From a virus, in IMG/VR virus record IMGVR_UViG_3300044765_000092, positions 1 to 64,000 of that record: a DNA stretch of 64,000 bases. One strand, written 5' to 3'. Positions 18,216 through 25,202 of the stretch are shown piece by piece (positions within the stretch are counted from its first letter, which is position 1; each line of letters starts with the position of its first letter). Under the pieces are notes generated by a model. It made no database searches, had not been told where the DNA came from, and was given only the letters and a program-made list of their open reading frames with translations. The position numbers were made by a program, and so were the translations under genes.

Positions 18216-19031
18216 CTATCGCTTGTACGAGCCCGGTACTGTTTCACCGGAGTAGGTTGTTGTTCCTCCGTCGCCGCCTGTGCCGCCGCCGCCACTGCCG
18301 GTCGACTGATCTGGTGTATATCCAGTCGGGCCGACCATCACCGTTACAGACGGAGAGGCTACCATCGGCGGTTCAGCATAAGGGGCTGGATTCACCCACG
18401 TAACGCCGCGGCCTTGCGTAAACTCACCGTATTCCAAGTGTCGAGCAATTGGATCTTTTCTGGTATTTGTCGTCTGCTCGTTGGTTTGATAGACAATCGT
18501 GCCGCCGACATGGTCTGGCGCGATGACGTTCGGCACCACTTGTTGCTGATACGTGTACATTGGAGTAAACGGGGTCGCCGGTGTCTCTTGGTGTTTGTGT
18601 TTGGCGATCAGGTCGTTTAGGGTCTCACCGTCACGAGGCGTTGGACCTTTCGGTGCATCCCTCTCGGCCCTGGCCTTGCGGATAGCTTCCCGCTTCTCCA
18701 ACACTAGGCCGAGATACGCGATGTAATCCTTGATGGTCTCGTCCAGCGATTCGGTTGACATCGGATCGTCCGATACGTCCAGGATATTCCATCCCAGCTT
18801 TTTCAACTGAGCATCCAGGCGGTCACCTTTGCGGATGATCGTGAAGTAGGCGCCGGTCCCACCACGCTTACACCAGCTGGATCCGTACTCAGCGTCTTTC
18901 TTCTTGCAGGTGGTCACGCACTCGGTCATGAGCTGTGCCATACGCTCGAAGTTCGTATACGGCACATACGACTGCATTTCAGTCGCGTTCTCCGTGTCTG
19001 TACGCTTATCCATCGTTCGCCGATCCGTCAC
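18216..19031 (-). CDS. Nucleotide-modification-associated domain 1 (Nmad1/DUF1599) protein
   Basis: A 271-residue protein. Residues ~25-120 match DUF1599, now called nucleotide modification associated domain 1: KKKDAEYGSSWCKRGG, then IIRKGDRLDAQL and DETIKDYIAYLGLV. This domain is predicted to act with modified-base pathways in phages; its activity is not established. The remaining ~150 residues are a Pro/Thr/Gly-rich, probably disordered tail ending in GGGG and GGDGG runs. It begins with GTG overlapping the TGA of the thymidylate-synthase-like gene, after an AAGGAAGG ribosome-binding site, so the two are translationally coupled. This supports a joint role in nucleotide metabolism. Confidence 0.75.
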   Translation of the reverse strand: MTDRRTMDKRTDTENATEMQSYVPYTNFERMAQLMTECVTTCKKKDAEYGSSWCKRGGTGAYFTIIRKGDRLDAQLKKLGWNILDVSDDPMSTESLDETIKDYIAYLGLVLEKREAIRKARAERDAPKGPTPRDGETLNDLIAKHKHQETPATPFTPMYTYQQQVVPNVIAPDHVGGTIVYQTNEQTTNTRKDPIARHLEYGEFTQGRGVTWVNPAPYAEPPMVASPSVTVMVGPTGYTPDQSTGSGGGGTGGDGGTTTYSGETVPGSYKR

Positions 19032-20149
19032 TGCTTCTGTCCTTCCTTAGCTTTACGAGCTGCCACCCGACGCAGCAGCCACTGATAGCCATTTACCGTC
19101 CAGTCGGTTGCCGGCCCGAAGTTCGTGTCCAGGAAGTGCGCAGCTTCCTCTGGTCCCTTGTTCTTGTACAGCCAATAGGCCGAGCCCATAGGCCAGACCA
19201 CCTTTTGATAGAACTCAGTACCGAAGTCTTCGGCTTTCAGCCGGTCAAACGATTTGTACGCTTCAAGCAGCAGGATTGTGTCGGCATCGAATGCACCACG
19301 TTGATCTGCTCCGTCAAACAGATACGGTGTAGGATCGTAGTTGAACTTCGGCAAGCCTCTGGCCCATTCATCAGCATATTCCAGAGTAAACGCGTCGCTT
19401 ACGCGGTCCGTCCCATGGGCATAGTCCGACCGAATGAATCGCTTGGTGATGTCAAACTCCAGATACAGATGAAGATTCGAACTCACTTGATTGTAGACTC
19501 CTACGTCTACAGTCTTCCCATTGATCTGGCCGAGAGCACACGCCACGTACTCTTGTAGCATCGAGAAGTGCACGACATTGGCGCCCAACGCACCAAAGAT
19601 GCTATCGTTGCTACGGTTGAACACCGTCATGTCCAGTTCGTAGCTATGCCTCAGCTCTGTCAAGTAGAACGTGCATGCCAGATTGCAAGGCACGTCATAG
19701 GTACCGTTCTGAACAGACTTGGGATCGTGAAGACCATCCCACATTTGGAGCACCACGCGACGGCTTGCAGGGTCACGTGCAAGCTCAGGAATCACCCACT
19801 GGCTCAACTGATCGTGATTGAAATGATTGCGCCACCGATAGCCATACGCTCCGTTGAGTACCTTGCCATCGTCGCTGTAGTTCTTCATGTTGGACGCGTA
19901 GTAGGCAGGCAACTCTACGTCGTTGCGGCCACCGAGCATCCACAGGCTTTCCATCAGGTGGAAGAACGGATTGGCATCCCGTACCGGGCTCACAACCACC
20001 CGATTGCGTGGATTAGTCCACCGCAAAATCACTGGATTGCGGAACCGGAGTACCGGTCCGTTGCGGCTCTCGGATTTGAGGCCGCGGACCAAAATCTCCG
20101 GCAGTAGCAGTTGCTGCATCTTGTCGATGCTATGTGATTCGTATTCCAT
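19028..20149 (-). CDS. Thymidylate synthase superfamily enzyme, probable dUMP hydroxymethylase
   Basis: A 373-residue protein of the thymidylate synthase / deoxynucleotide hydroxymethylase superfamily. The active-site Cys is in DVPCNLACTFYL (Cys155; Asn replaces the His of the usual PCH). The phosphate-binding Arg pair is at SRRVV (~130-132), and the folate/substrate region ESLWMLGGRND lies near residue 70. The NRSND...GANVVHFSMLQEY block (178-201) keeps the Asn (191) that selects uracil over cytosine, in place of the Asp found in dCMP hydroxymethylases. Members in phages make dTMP or 5-hydroxymethyl-dUMP. The neighbouring hmdU-DNA-kinase-like genes favour 5-hmdUMP, but sequence alone does not exclude a plain thymidylate synthase. 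Between UGM (10 bases upstream) and Nmad1 (overlap). Confidence 0.82.
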   Translation of the reverse strand: MEYESHSIDKMQQLLLPEILVRGLKSESRNGPVLRFRNPVILRWTNPRNRVVVSPVRDANPFFHLMESLWMLGGRNDVELPAYYASNMKNYSDDGKVLNGAYGYRWRNHFNHDQLSQWVIPELARDPASRRVVLQMWDGLHDPKSVQNGTYDVPCNLACTFYLTELRHSYELDMTVFNRSNDSIFGALGANVVHFSMLQEYVACALGQINGKTVDVGVYNQVSSNLHLYLEFDITKRFIRSDYAHGTDRVSDAFTLEYADEWARGLPKFNYDPTPYLFDGADQRGAFDADTILLLEAYKSFDRLKAEDFGTEFYQKVVWPMGSAYWLYKNKGPEEAAHFLDTNFGPATDWTVNGYQWLLRRVAARKAKEGQKQ

Positions 20150-20158
20150 GGCTTGTGA

Positions 20159-21391
20159 TTACGACTGGAGTTTATGGAATCTGGTCGCTTCGTGCAACCC
20201 TAGGGCGATTGCCTGATGCATGTCCAAGTATTGGTACGAACCTAGGCGCCCGGAGAACCTGATGTGGGGTACTTCCTGGAGTGCAAGCGTTGTGTACTCT
20301 GAGTACAGTCGTTTGTTATCCAGGTTTGGGACAGGGTACATCGGCACGTCCTTTGGACCGGCCTCTCTTGGCAGTTCTGTTACCACGGCTGTGTGGTATT
20401 TGTTGATCGGTAGCTGACTCCTTGGCAGTGGTTGGAGTTTGGACATCAGCGTGTATCGAGTGGCTCCTGTAAACTCCTTTACATTGCTCAGTATGTTGTA
20501 GGTGGTAGCCACCGCAGTACCTGCCGTCGCTTCACCCCAGATGGTTCGTACCTCGGTCCTGAAGTCGATCGTGCGATAGCCAAGATGCCCAAGTTTGTAA
20601 CCAAAGAACTGATCGATCGGACCTGTGTAGAACGTGGGCAAGCCCCTGGTTTTGCTATCTAGGTCTTCGTACTTGGTTGACGTGCGTACCTCAAGGCGAT
20701 CACCGCATCGATCAATGATTCGCTGCACAAAATCCGTGTATCCCTTGGCCGGAAGAGCCTGATACTTGTCAGTGAAGTAGCGGTCGTCGAACGAATTTCG
20801 GAACGGCACCCGGTTGATCACCTCCGGCATTCCGGTTTCGATCTTGTCGAACGGTAGGCCCCACATCAGCTCAGAATACCTGCGACACACGACTTCCCTG
20901 AGCACTTCAGCCAAAGTCTCGAACGCCACGCATTGAGGATAGTCCAATTGCTTGGCTCTATTGGCTAGGTCACCGAGTCTGATCACGCTATCGGCGTTAA
21001 ACTCAGAATCTAGTGCATGAATCACCGAGTAGTAGAGCTCAGCGTTGAGCAGGGACGTTAGACTCCCTCGGTTCAGCGGCAAGCTAAACGCTTTACCGCT
21101 GTACTCGCCCATCACCCGGTGGTAGTACGGAACCCATTCACAGAATTCGTTGACAAACTTCCACACCATATCACTGTTCGTGTGGAAGATGTGCGGCCCG
21201 TACTTTTGCATCCACACGGATACCGACGTCGCTCCGTCTGTATCGAAATGCTCGACCCCGTCATACACGTTGCCTCCAACGTGATCGCGCTGATCGATCA
21301 TCAACACATTATACCCGTGTTGAATAGCTCTGTGGGCAAAGCACACACCGGTCAAACCGGCCCCCACAACGAGAATTGTCTTATCTACCAA
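20159..21391 (-). CDS. glf: UDP-galactopyranose mutase
   Basis: FAD-dependent enzyme that converts UDP-galactopyranose to UDP-galactofuranose in the cytosol. The 410-residue protein has the N-terminal dinucleotide motif GAGLTG (residues 10-15), the FAD signature DQRDHVGGNVYD, and the family hallmark YGPHIFHT. Later blocks include RRYSELMWGLPFDK, RVPFRNSFDDRYFTDKYQ, GYTDFVQRI, YTGPIDQFF and a C-terminal GRLGSYQYLDMHQA, all typical of Glf. The TTG start at 21391 follows GGAGACC with a 6-base gap; an ATG at 21433 would overlap the previous gene by over 50 bases. UGM is rare in phages; here it lies inside the base-modification cluster. UDP-Galf would be a donor for the nearby glycosyltransferases. 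Confidence 0.92.
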   Translation of the reverse strand: MVDKTILVVGAGLTGVCFAHRAIQHGYNVLMIDQRDHVGGNVYDGVEHFDTDGATSVSVWMQKYGPHIFHTNSDMVWKFVNEFCEWVPYYHRVMGEYSGKAFSLPLNRGSLTSLLNAELYYSVIHALDSEFNADSVIRLGDLANRAKQLDYPQCVAFETLAEVLREVVCRRYSELMWGLPFDKIETGMPEVINRVPFRNSFDDRYFTDKYQALPAKGYTDFVQRIIDRCGDRLEVRTSTKYEDLDSKTRGLPTFYTGPIDQFFGYKLGHLGYRTIDFRTEVRTIWGEATAGTAVATTYNILSNVKEFTGATRYTLMSKLQPLPRSQLPINKYHTAVVTELPREAGPKDVPMYPVPNLDNKRLYSEYTTLALQEVPHIRFSGRLGSYQYLDMHQAIALGLHEATRFHKLQS

Positions 21392-22004
21392 AGTGGTCTC
21401 CAAAGTATAGGTAGTCCTTGGCATAAAAGGCATTGATCAAGCCTTTCTCCTCGGTGGTCAGATCCTCAGCCCGAAGGGATCCGGCCTTACTACTCTCATT
21501 GTCGTGACCCATTACGATGGCCATCCCCATGTGATTGGCCACCATAGTGACCAGGGCATTAGGATTAGAGGTCACAAAGTCAGCAACCATCTTTCCGTTG
21601 GGCAACACTAGGAAGTTCTTCTGCGGACAGAAGTGGACAAACCGCATGTCTGCCACCGTCAGTGCTGGATACTCAGTAATCAGTTTGAGCAAATCACCAA
21701 CACTCATGTCGTGGATTCTGCGGCTCCTCGTGTAGTTGTAGGCGCTGATAAAGCGGTCCATCGGATTACGCACCACAGCAAACACTAGATGCGTGCGAAT
21801 CCGAGTCTCCAACTCAGGAAACGCATAGAGTTCGTGGGCCTGAATGTGAGCCTTGTCGACCGTCCGTTGGAGCTGCGGCACGAACTTAGGCCCCCAATAC
21901 TGATTGTTCGAGTCGTCGTGCTTCATCAGTGCATTTCGCACGCTTGTTCCGGCAGCCTTGGGTATGTGGATAAACACCCATGACCCTCGATCACTGTACA
22001 TCAT
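21381..22004 (-). CDS. Sulfotransferase (Sulfotransfer_2 type)
   Basis: A 207-residue predicted PAPS-dependent sulfotransferase. The 5'-phosphosulfate-binding loop is FIHIPKAAGTS (residues 11-21) and the 3'-phosphate-binding motif is VVRNPMDRFISAY (77-89). These are the two signatures of the carbohydrate sulfotransferase family. A downstream CPQKNFL segment also fits. No transmembrane anchor is present, unlike Golgi relatives, as expected for a bacterial cytosolic enzyme. It overlaps the UGM start by 11 bases and follows the kinase gene by 4 bases, so it is part of the same operon. The acceptor could be a sugar, a surface glycan or the modified base; sequence does not decide. Confidence 0.85.
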   Translation of the reverse strand: MMYSDRGSWVFIHIPKAAGTSVRNALMKHDDSNNQYWGPKFVPQLQRTVDKAHIQAHELYAFPELETRIRTHLVFAVVRNPMDRFISAYNYTRSRRIHDMSVGDLLKLITEYPALTVADMRFVHFCPQKNFLVLPNGKMVADFVTSNPNALVTMVANHMGMAIVMGHDNESSKAGSLRAEDLTTEEKGLINAFYAKDYLYFGDHFGR

Positions 22005-22008
22005 GATG

Positions 22009-22605
22009 TCAGAGTACCTCGCGTGTGACTGGTGTGTCAGGCCCTAGATCAAGCAGCCGCTTAGACAAAGTCTCTGCAATGGTCTGAAACTGCTCTTCGT
22101 TCTTGTAGTTCTTGACTTCAATGTCGACGTGCGACGCTGGCGCCGTGTACATCTTGGACGTGTCGGCAAATCGAGACTCTTTGGGCGTAATCGTGTTCAT
22201 CCACACCTTGTAGATGATGACCGCGCGTGTCGAGCCAAAGAACGAACCGGCACCAAGACGGAACGCATTGTCCGTCTGTTCAGTGGGGTTGACAAAGTCA
22301 ACGAGTGCAAACCTATTGAGCCCCTCGCCGTTCGTTGGGTGACCAGCTAGATTGAGGTAACCGTACGGAGGACTGACAGCCAAACTTGAGATGGCGCCCA
22401 TGCGGTACGCCTGGACAATCCGGTCTCTGACTGAGAACCCCAGGTCCTTAGAAATCCATCCACGGATCATGTCAGCATTGATACGCACTGAGTAGGGCAG
22501 TATGTCCGCTAGCTTGTCAGCCAGCGTGGTCTTTCCCGACCCCGGCAGCCCTTGGAACAGGACGATCACCCGCTGATCAGGCACCTTGATCTTGATGGCG
22601 CTCAT
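22009..22605 (-). CDS. P-loop kinase, candidate 5-hydroxymethyluracil DNA kinase
   Basis: A 198-residue P-loop kinase. Walker A is GLPGSGKTT (19-27); downstream are VDFVNPT (102-108) and SRFADTSKMYTAP (144-155). This VDFV-x-PT and DT-N/S-x-M-F/Y arrangement is shared by APS-kinase-like enzymes and by the 5-hmdU DNA kinases that phosphorylate hydroxymethyluracil in phage DNA in thymidine hypermodification pathways. The start overlaps the stop of the HMUDK-helical-domain gene (ATGA), and the two proteins together would correspond to the kinase and helical parts of that system. An APS kinase feeding the adjacent sulfotransferase with PAPS is the main alternative, since APS kinases share the fold. 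Confidence 0.72.
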   Translation of the reverse strand: MSAIKIKVPDQRVIVLFQGLPGSGKTTLADKLADILPYSVRINADMIRGWISKDLGFSVRDRIVQAYRMGAISSLAVSPPYGYLNLAGHPTNGEGLNRFALVDFVNPTEQTDNAFRLGAGSFFGSTRAVIIYKVWMNTITPKESRFADTSKMYTAPASHVDIEVKNYKNEEQFQTIAETLSKRLLDLGPDTPVTREVL

Positions 22606-23615
22606 TTTGCCCCGCTGTACTTGTTCTTCATGTTAGCACCGCCGTCCTTTTGGCTACGCACCATCTTTGACAGCTCGCACATACAGTTGCTGTAGTTCGA
22701 CATCGAGATCTCTTCGAATCCGGTTCGCATATCGTTGGTCCACCATTTATTTGGTACCTTGGCCTTGACTGCTTCATTTACCAGTTGGCGGAACCTCAGC
22801 ATTTCCTCGTGAATCTGCTTTGGTGATAGCTTGCCGTTCATGCGGCCCGTGCTCATCCAGTTCGTGCCCTTGCGCGTACCTGGACCTGGACTAGTGAACG
22901 TGTTGTAGTCCTTGGCCCGCTTTAGCCACTGATTCATATACGACAGGTCGACCACAACTTGATAGGCTAGGAACGGACCCCATCCGTGGTTCTTGGTCAG
23001 TTCGGCGACCGCGCCACCCATCGTGCCTCCGTTCCTAGCCCTGCACGCTGCTTGAAACGGTTGTCGATTGTGCCATAGCTTATCGAAGTTGAAGAACGTG
23101 ATGGCATACGGCTTTTTGAACTCAGTGGGCGGCAGTTCACCCTTTGGAGTGACCGAGTTGACGATATACGCCCCGGTCACCACCTTTTCTTTCCGCTGCG
23201 CGCGGCCCCTAAGCACACCGAAGAACTTCTTGGCGTCCCACTTCTTGGTGGGCCACGCACCCTCGTCCATCAGCTCCTGAAGCGTATCCGGCCAGTTGAT
23301 CACGCGGGTAATTGCCAGCATGAACGGCAGGTCCGGATGGTCTTGATATCTGTCCATCACATTGGACCGTACCCACTTGCTGACCCGATCTAGTTCGCGG
23401 TACACGTTGGTGAACGAGAAATTCTGCAGGATTGGGTCGTCGGTCCAAGGCTTGGGCTGCTTGAGCACTTCCTTCTTCAAGTAGATCTTATGGCGCTCGA
23501 CCACAAATTTAGCGCACGCGTCGACGCGTTCAGCCTCGTCCGGAATGAAGTAAGGGAACATGCCCTGGTTTTGGAACAGTTCCCCTTGATTCTTGTCGCT
23601 CTTTGTCTTTGTCAC
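22602..23615 (-). CDS. HMUDK-helical / aGPT-pyrophosphorylase-like protein (candidate thymidine hypermodification enzyme)
   Basis: A 337-residue protein resembling the helical domain of 5-hmdU DNA kinases and the alpha-glutamyl/putrescinyl-thymine pyrophosphorylases, since reinterpreted in part as amino acid:DNA transferases. The signature FSFTNVYRELDRVSKWV (66-82) is followed by a VINWPDTLQEL block and GAYIVN; the central region has a Gly-rich RNGGTMGGAVAEL and a conserved-looking HGWGPFLAYQVVVDL. In known phages such enzymes act on 5-hydroxymethyl- or pyrophosphorylmethyl-uracil in DNA and attach an amine or amino acid. The GTG start has a CGGAG 6 bases upstream. It overlaps the P-loop kinase gene by 4 bases. 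Which of the two activities it has cannot be told by eye. Confidence 0.7.
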   Translation of the reverse strand: MTKTKSDKNQGELFQNQGMFPYFIPDEAERVDACAKFVVERHKIYLKKEVLKQPKPWTDDPILQNFSFTNVYRELDRVSKWVRSNVMDRYQDHPDLPFMLAITRVINWPDTLQELMDEGAWPTKKWDAKKFFGVLRGRAQRKEKVVTGAYIVNSVTPKGELPPTEFKKPYAITFFNFDKLWHNRQPFQAACRARNGGTMGGAVAELTKNHGWGPFLAYQVVVDLSYMNQWLKRAKDYNTFTSPGPGTRKGTNWMSTGRMNGKLSPKQIHEEMLRFRQLVNEAVKAKVPNKWWTNDMRTGFEEISMSNYSNCMCELSKMVRSQKDGGANMKNKYSGAK

Positions 23616-23627
23616 CTGAACTCCGTA

Positions 23628-24038
23628 TCAGAATTGGACCCCGTGGTTACACCGTTCAATGCCCAATATGGACTTGATCTTTTCTTGCTGTTCCCGGGCC
23701 CCAACTGTTCGACCTTTGTCGAAGAATTGCTTGCACACAGCCGCAATGTCAACGATGTGATCGGAGTTGAGGTCTATCTGGCTTAGGCGCATGACCGAGC
23801 GCTTTTCGTTCCATGCACCTCGACCAGCCGTCACATGCATCAAGTGTAGCTCCAACTTACCTAGCTGCTTTACCACATCGTTGAGCTCGACTCGAAACTC
23901 CTGATGGCCGACGGTCACCAACTTGTTGTTGGTCTCGTTGATCCAGCGCAACAAGTATTCTTCTGGCGTTGCTGGTTCCAGTTTTGGAAGCGGGCACGCG
24001 CCTTTGAATGGGTCATAGCCTTCACTCGTCGTCGCCAT
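23628..24038 (-). CDS. Hypothetical protein
   Basis: A 136-residue helical, charged protein that I do not recognise. It begins with ATG after an AAGGGG ribosome-binding site and overlaps the end of the acidic protein gene. Residues 20-60 look like an amphipathic helical hairpin (EEYLLRWINETNNKL, ELNDVVKQLGKLELHL). It immediately precedes the HMUDK-helical-domain gene in the same operon, 12 bases apart, so it may be an accessory to the modification pathway. Confidence 0.6.
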   Translation of the reverse strand: MATTSEGYDPFKGACPLPKLEPATPEEYLLRWINETNNKLVTVGHQEFRVELNDVVKQLGKLELHLMHVTAGRGAWNEKRSVMRLSQIDLNSDHIVDIAAVCKQFFDKGRTVGAREQQEKIKSILGIERCNHGVQF

Positions 24039-24240
24039 CATCGTCCCCTTCGTCTTCCGTGTAATCTGACTCCTCAAAGTCAGAGTCAGTCATTACTGAG
24101 AATACCGACACGTCTACAGCTGAAGACACGGCCACCACACTAGCAGCTGCCGACTCGTTAGCAATAGCTTCTTCTACGGCCTTGCGTGCAATTTCACGTT
24201 CCGTGATGCTGTCACACCTGACAATTACGATGGTCTTCAT
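24022..24240 (-). CDS. Small acidic protein
   Basis: A 72-residue protein with a short N-terminal beta-strand/helix unit (KTIVIVRCDSITEREIARKA) and a strongly acidic C-terminus (ESDYTEDEGDDDGDDE). Its ATG overlaps the TAA of the glycosyltransferase gene (TAATG) after an AGGAG site. Highly acidic tails in phage proteins can mimic DNA or bind basic partners; nothing here proves that. Confidence 0.55.
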   Translation of the reverse strand: MKTIVIVRCDSITEREIARKAVEEAIANESAAASVVAVSSAVDVSVFSVMTDSDFEESDYTEDEGDDDGDDE

Positions 24241-25202
24241 TACGGCTCCTGTTTCGCGCGTTTCCAGTTGCGCTTGAACGTTGCGATGATCTCGTCCCGT
24301 GGCATCTCGTCCGGGTACTGAAAGATCTTAGGTGGTTTGATCAACCCGTGCTCTTCACAGACTGACCTCACGTAGTCTTTGCTGGCTTGAACGTGCTGTG
24401 GCTTTACACCCTTGACCGCACGCTGGAACCACTTCTGAATCGTCATTCCACCGCCGCGGTTGCCGTTCTCTTTTGCACCAGTCACGATGCCTGGGAACAT
24501 GCGCGCCATCTTGAGCGCGCTGTCTAGCTTCACAAAATCATCACGATAGGTGGCTGTCCCTGTGACCGACAATTCCTTGACCGTTGAATGGTTGTACACC
24601 AGACCGTAGTAACAGACAGACGACCGTGTTGCCTGTAGCACTTGCAAAGGTATTGCGAGGTCAGTGAACATAAATGTTTTGTTGAACCACAGTTGGTCAC
24701 GCTTAACGAGCTTCTGTATCGTGCCCCTGCAAAAACCCGTGACAACAAAACCTACCGTGTTGTGCTTGATCAACGACTTGCGCGCGTGTTGCTCGGCCAT
24801 GAACTTCGATGCCAGGCTGACGCACTTGTGATCGTCGTACAGTGTAGGAAGCACGTCCAGAAATTCGTGGGCAAATGCTTTAGGGTCAGCCTTTGCGGTG
24901 TTGTATCGCCCGGCCCTTCGATCCCACACATACATGCCAACATCGTCGTCGAGAACAAAGTAGTTGGACTCCATGTTCTGTGCCAACCACTGCCGCTTCT
25001 TCGGCACACAATCTATGTGGGTGGGCCACACCTCGATCGACTTTACGGTCGAGGCCCACTCACGCTTGTACTCTTTGTACTGCGATGGCACTACCCACAA
25101 CTCCACCTGCTGCTGAACCTTTGGAGGCAGGTTCTGCAACGTGATTTGTAGCCGTGGTCTGCCGTACGACATGATTATGAATCGACAGCCGCTACTGGTC
25201 AT
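24240..25202 (-). CDS. GT-A-like glycosyltransferase with DDD motif (possibly TET-associated type)
   Basis: A 320-residue protein of apparent GT-A fold. It opens with CRFIIMSYGRPRLQITLQNL, the form taken by nucleotide-sugar-binding strands, and has VLDDDVGMYVWD near residue 100, which supplies the DxD metal/donor site. The overall shape is close to the TET/JBP-associated glycosyltransferases (TAGT) predicted to modify hydroxymethylated bases in phages. That link is a pattern judgement. The ATG at 25202 overlaps the end of the upstream glycosyltransferase by 11 bases; a TTG at 25253 is possible. Its place directly upstream of the base-modification genes makes modified DNA a plausible acceptor. 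Confidence 0.6.
   Translation of the reverse strand: MTSSGCRFIIMSYGRPRLQITLQNLPPKVQQQVELWVVPSQYKEYKREWASTVKSIEVWPTHIDCVPKKRQWLAQNMESNYFVLDDDVGMYVWDRRAGRYNTAKADPKAFAHEFLDVLPTLYDDHKCVSLASKFMAEQHARKSLIKHNTVGFVVTGFCRGTIQKLVKRDQLWFNKTFMFTDLAIPLQVLQATRSSVCYYGLVYNHSTVKELSVTGTATYRDDFVKLDSALKMARMFPGIVTGAKENGNRGGGMTIQKWFQRAVKGVKPQHVQASKDYVRSVCEEHGLIKPPKIFQYPDEMPRDEIIATFKRNWKRAKQEP

Noticed and set aside
22009-22605. Calling the P-loop kinase an APS kinase outright because a sulfotransferase follows it
   Set aside because: The kinase-fold motifs fit both; its overlap with the HMUDK-helical gene favours a DNA kinase, so APS kinase is kept only as an alternative.
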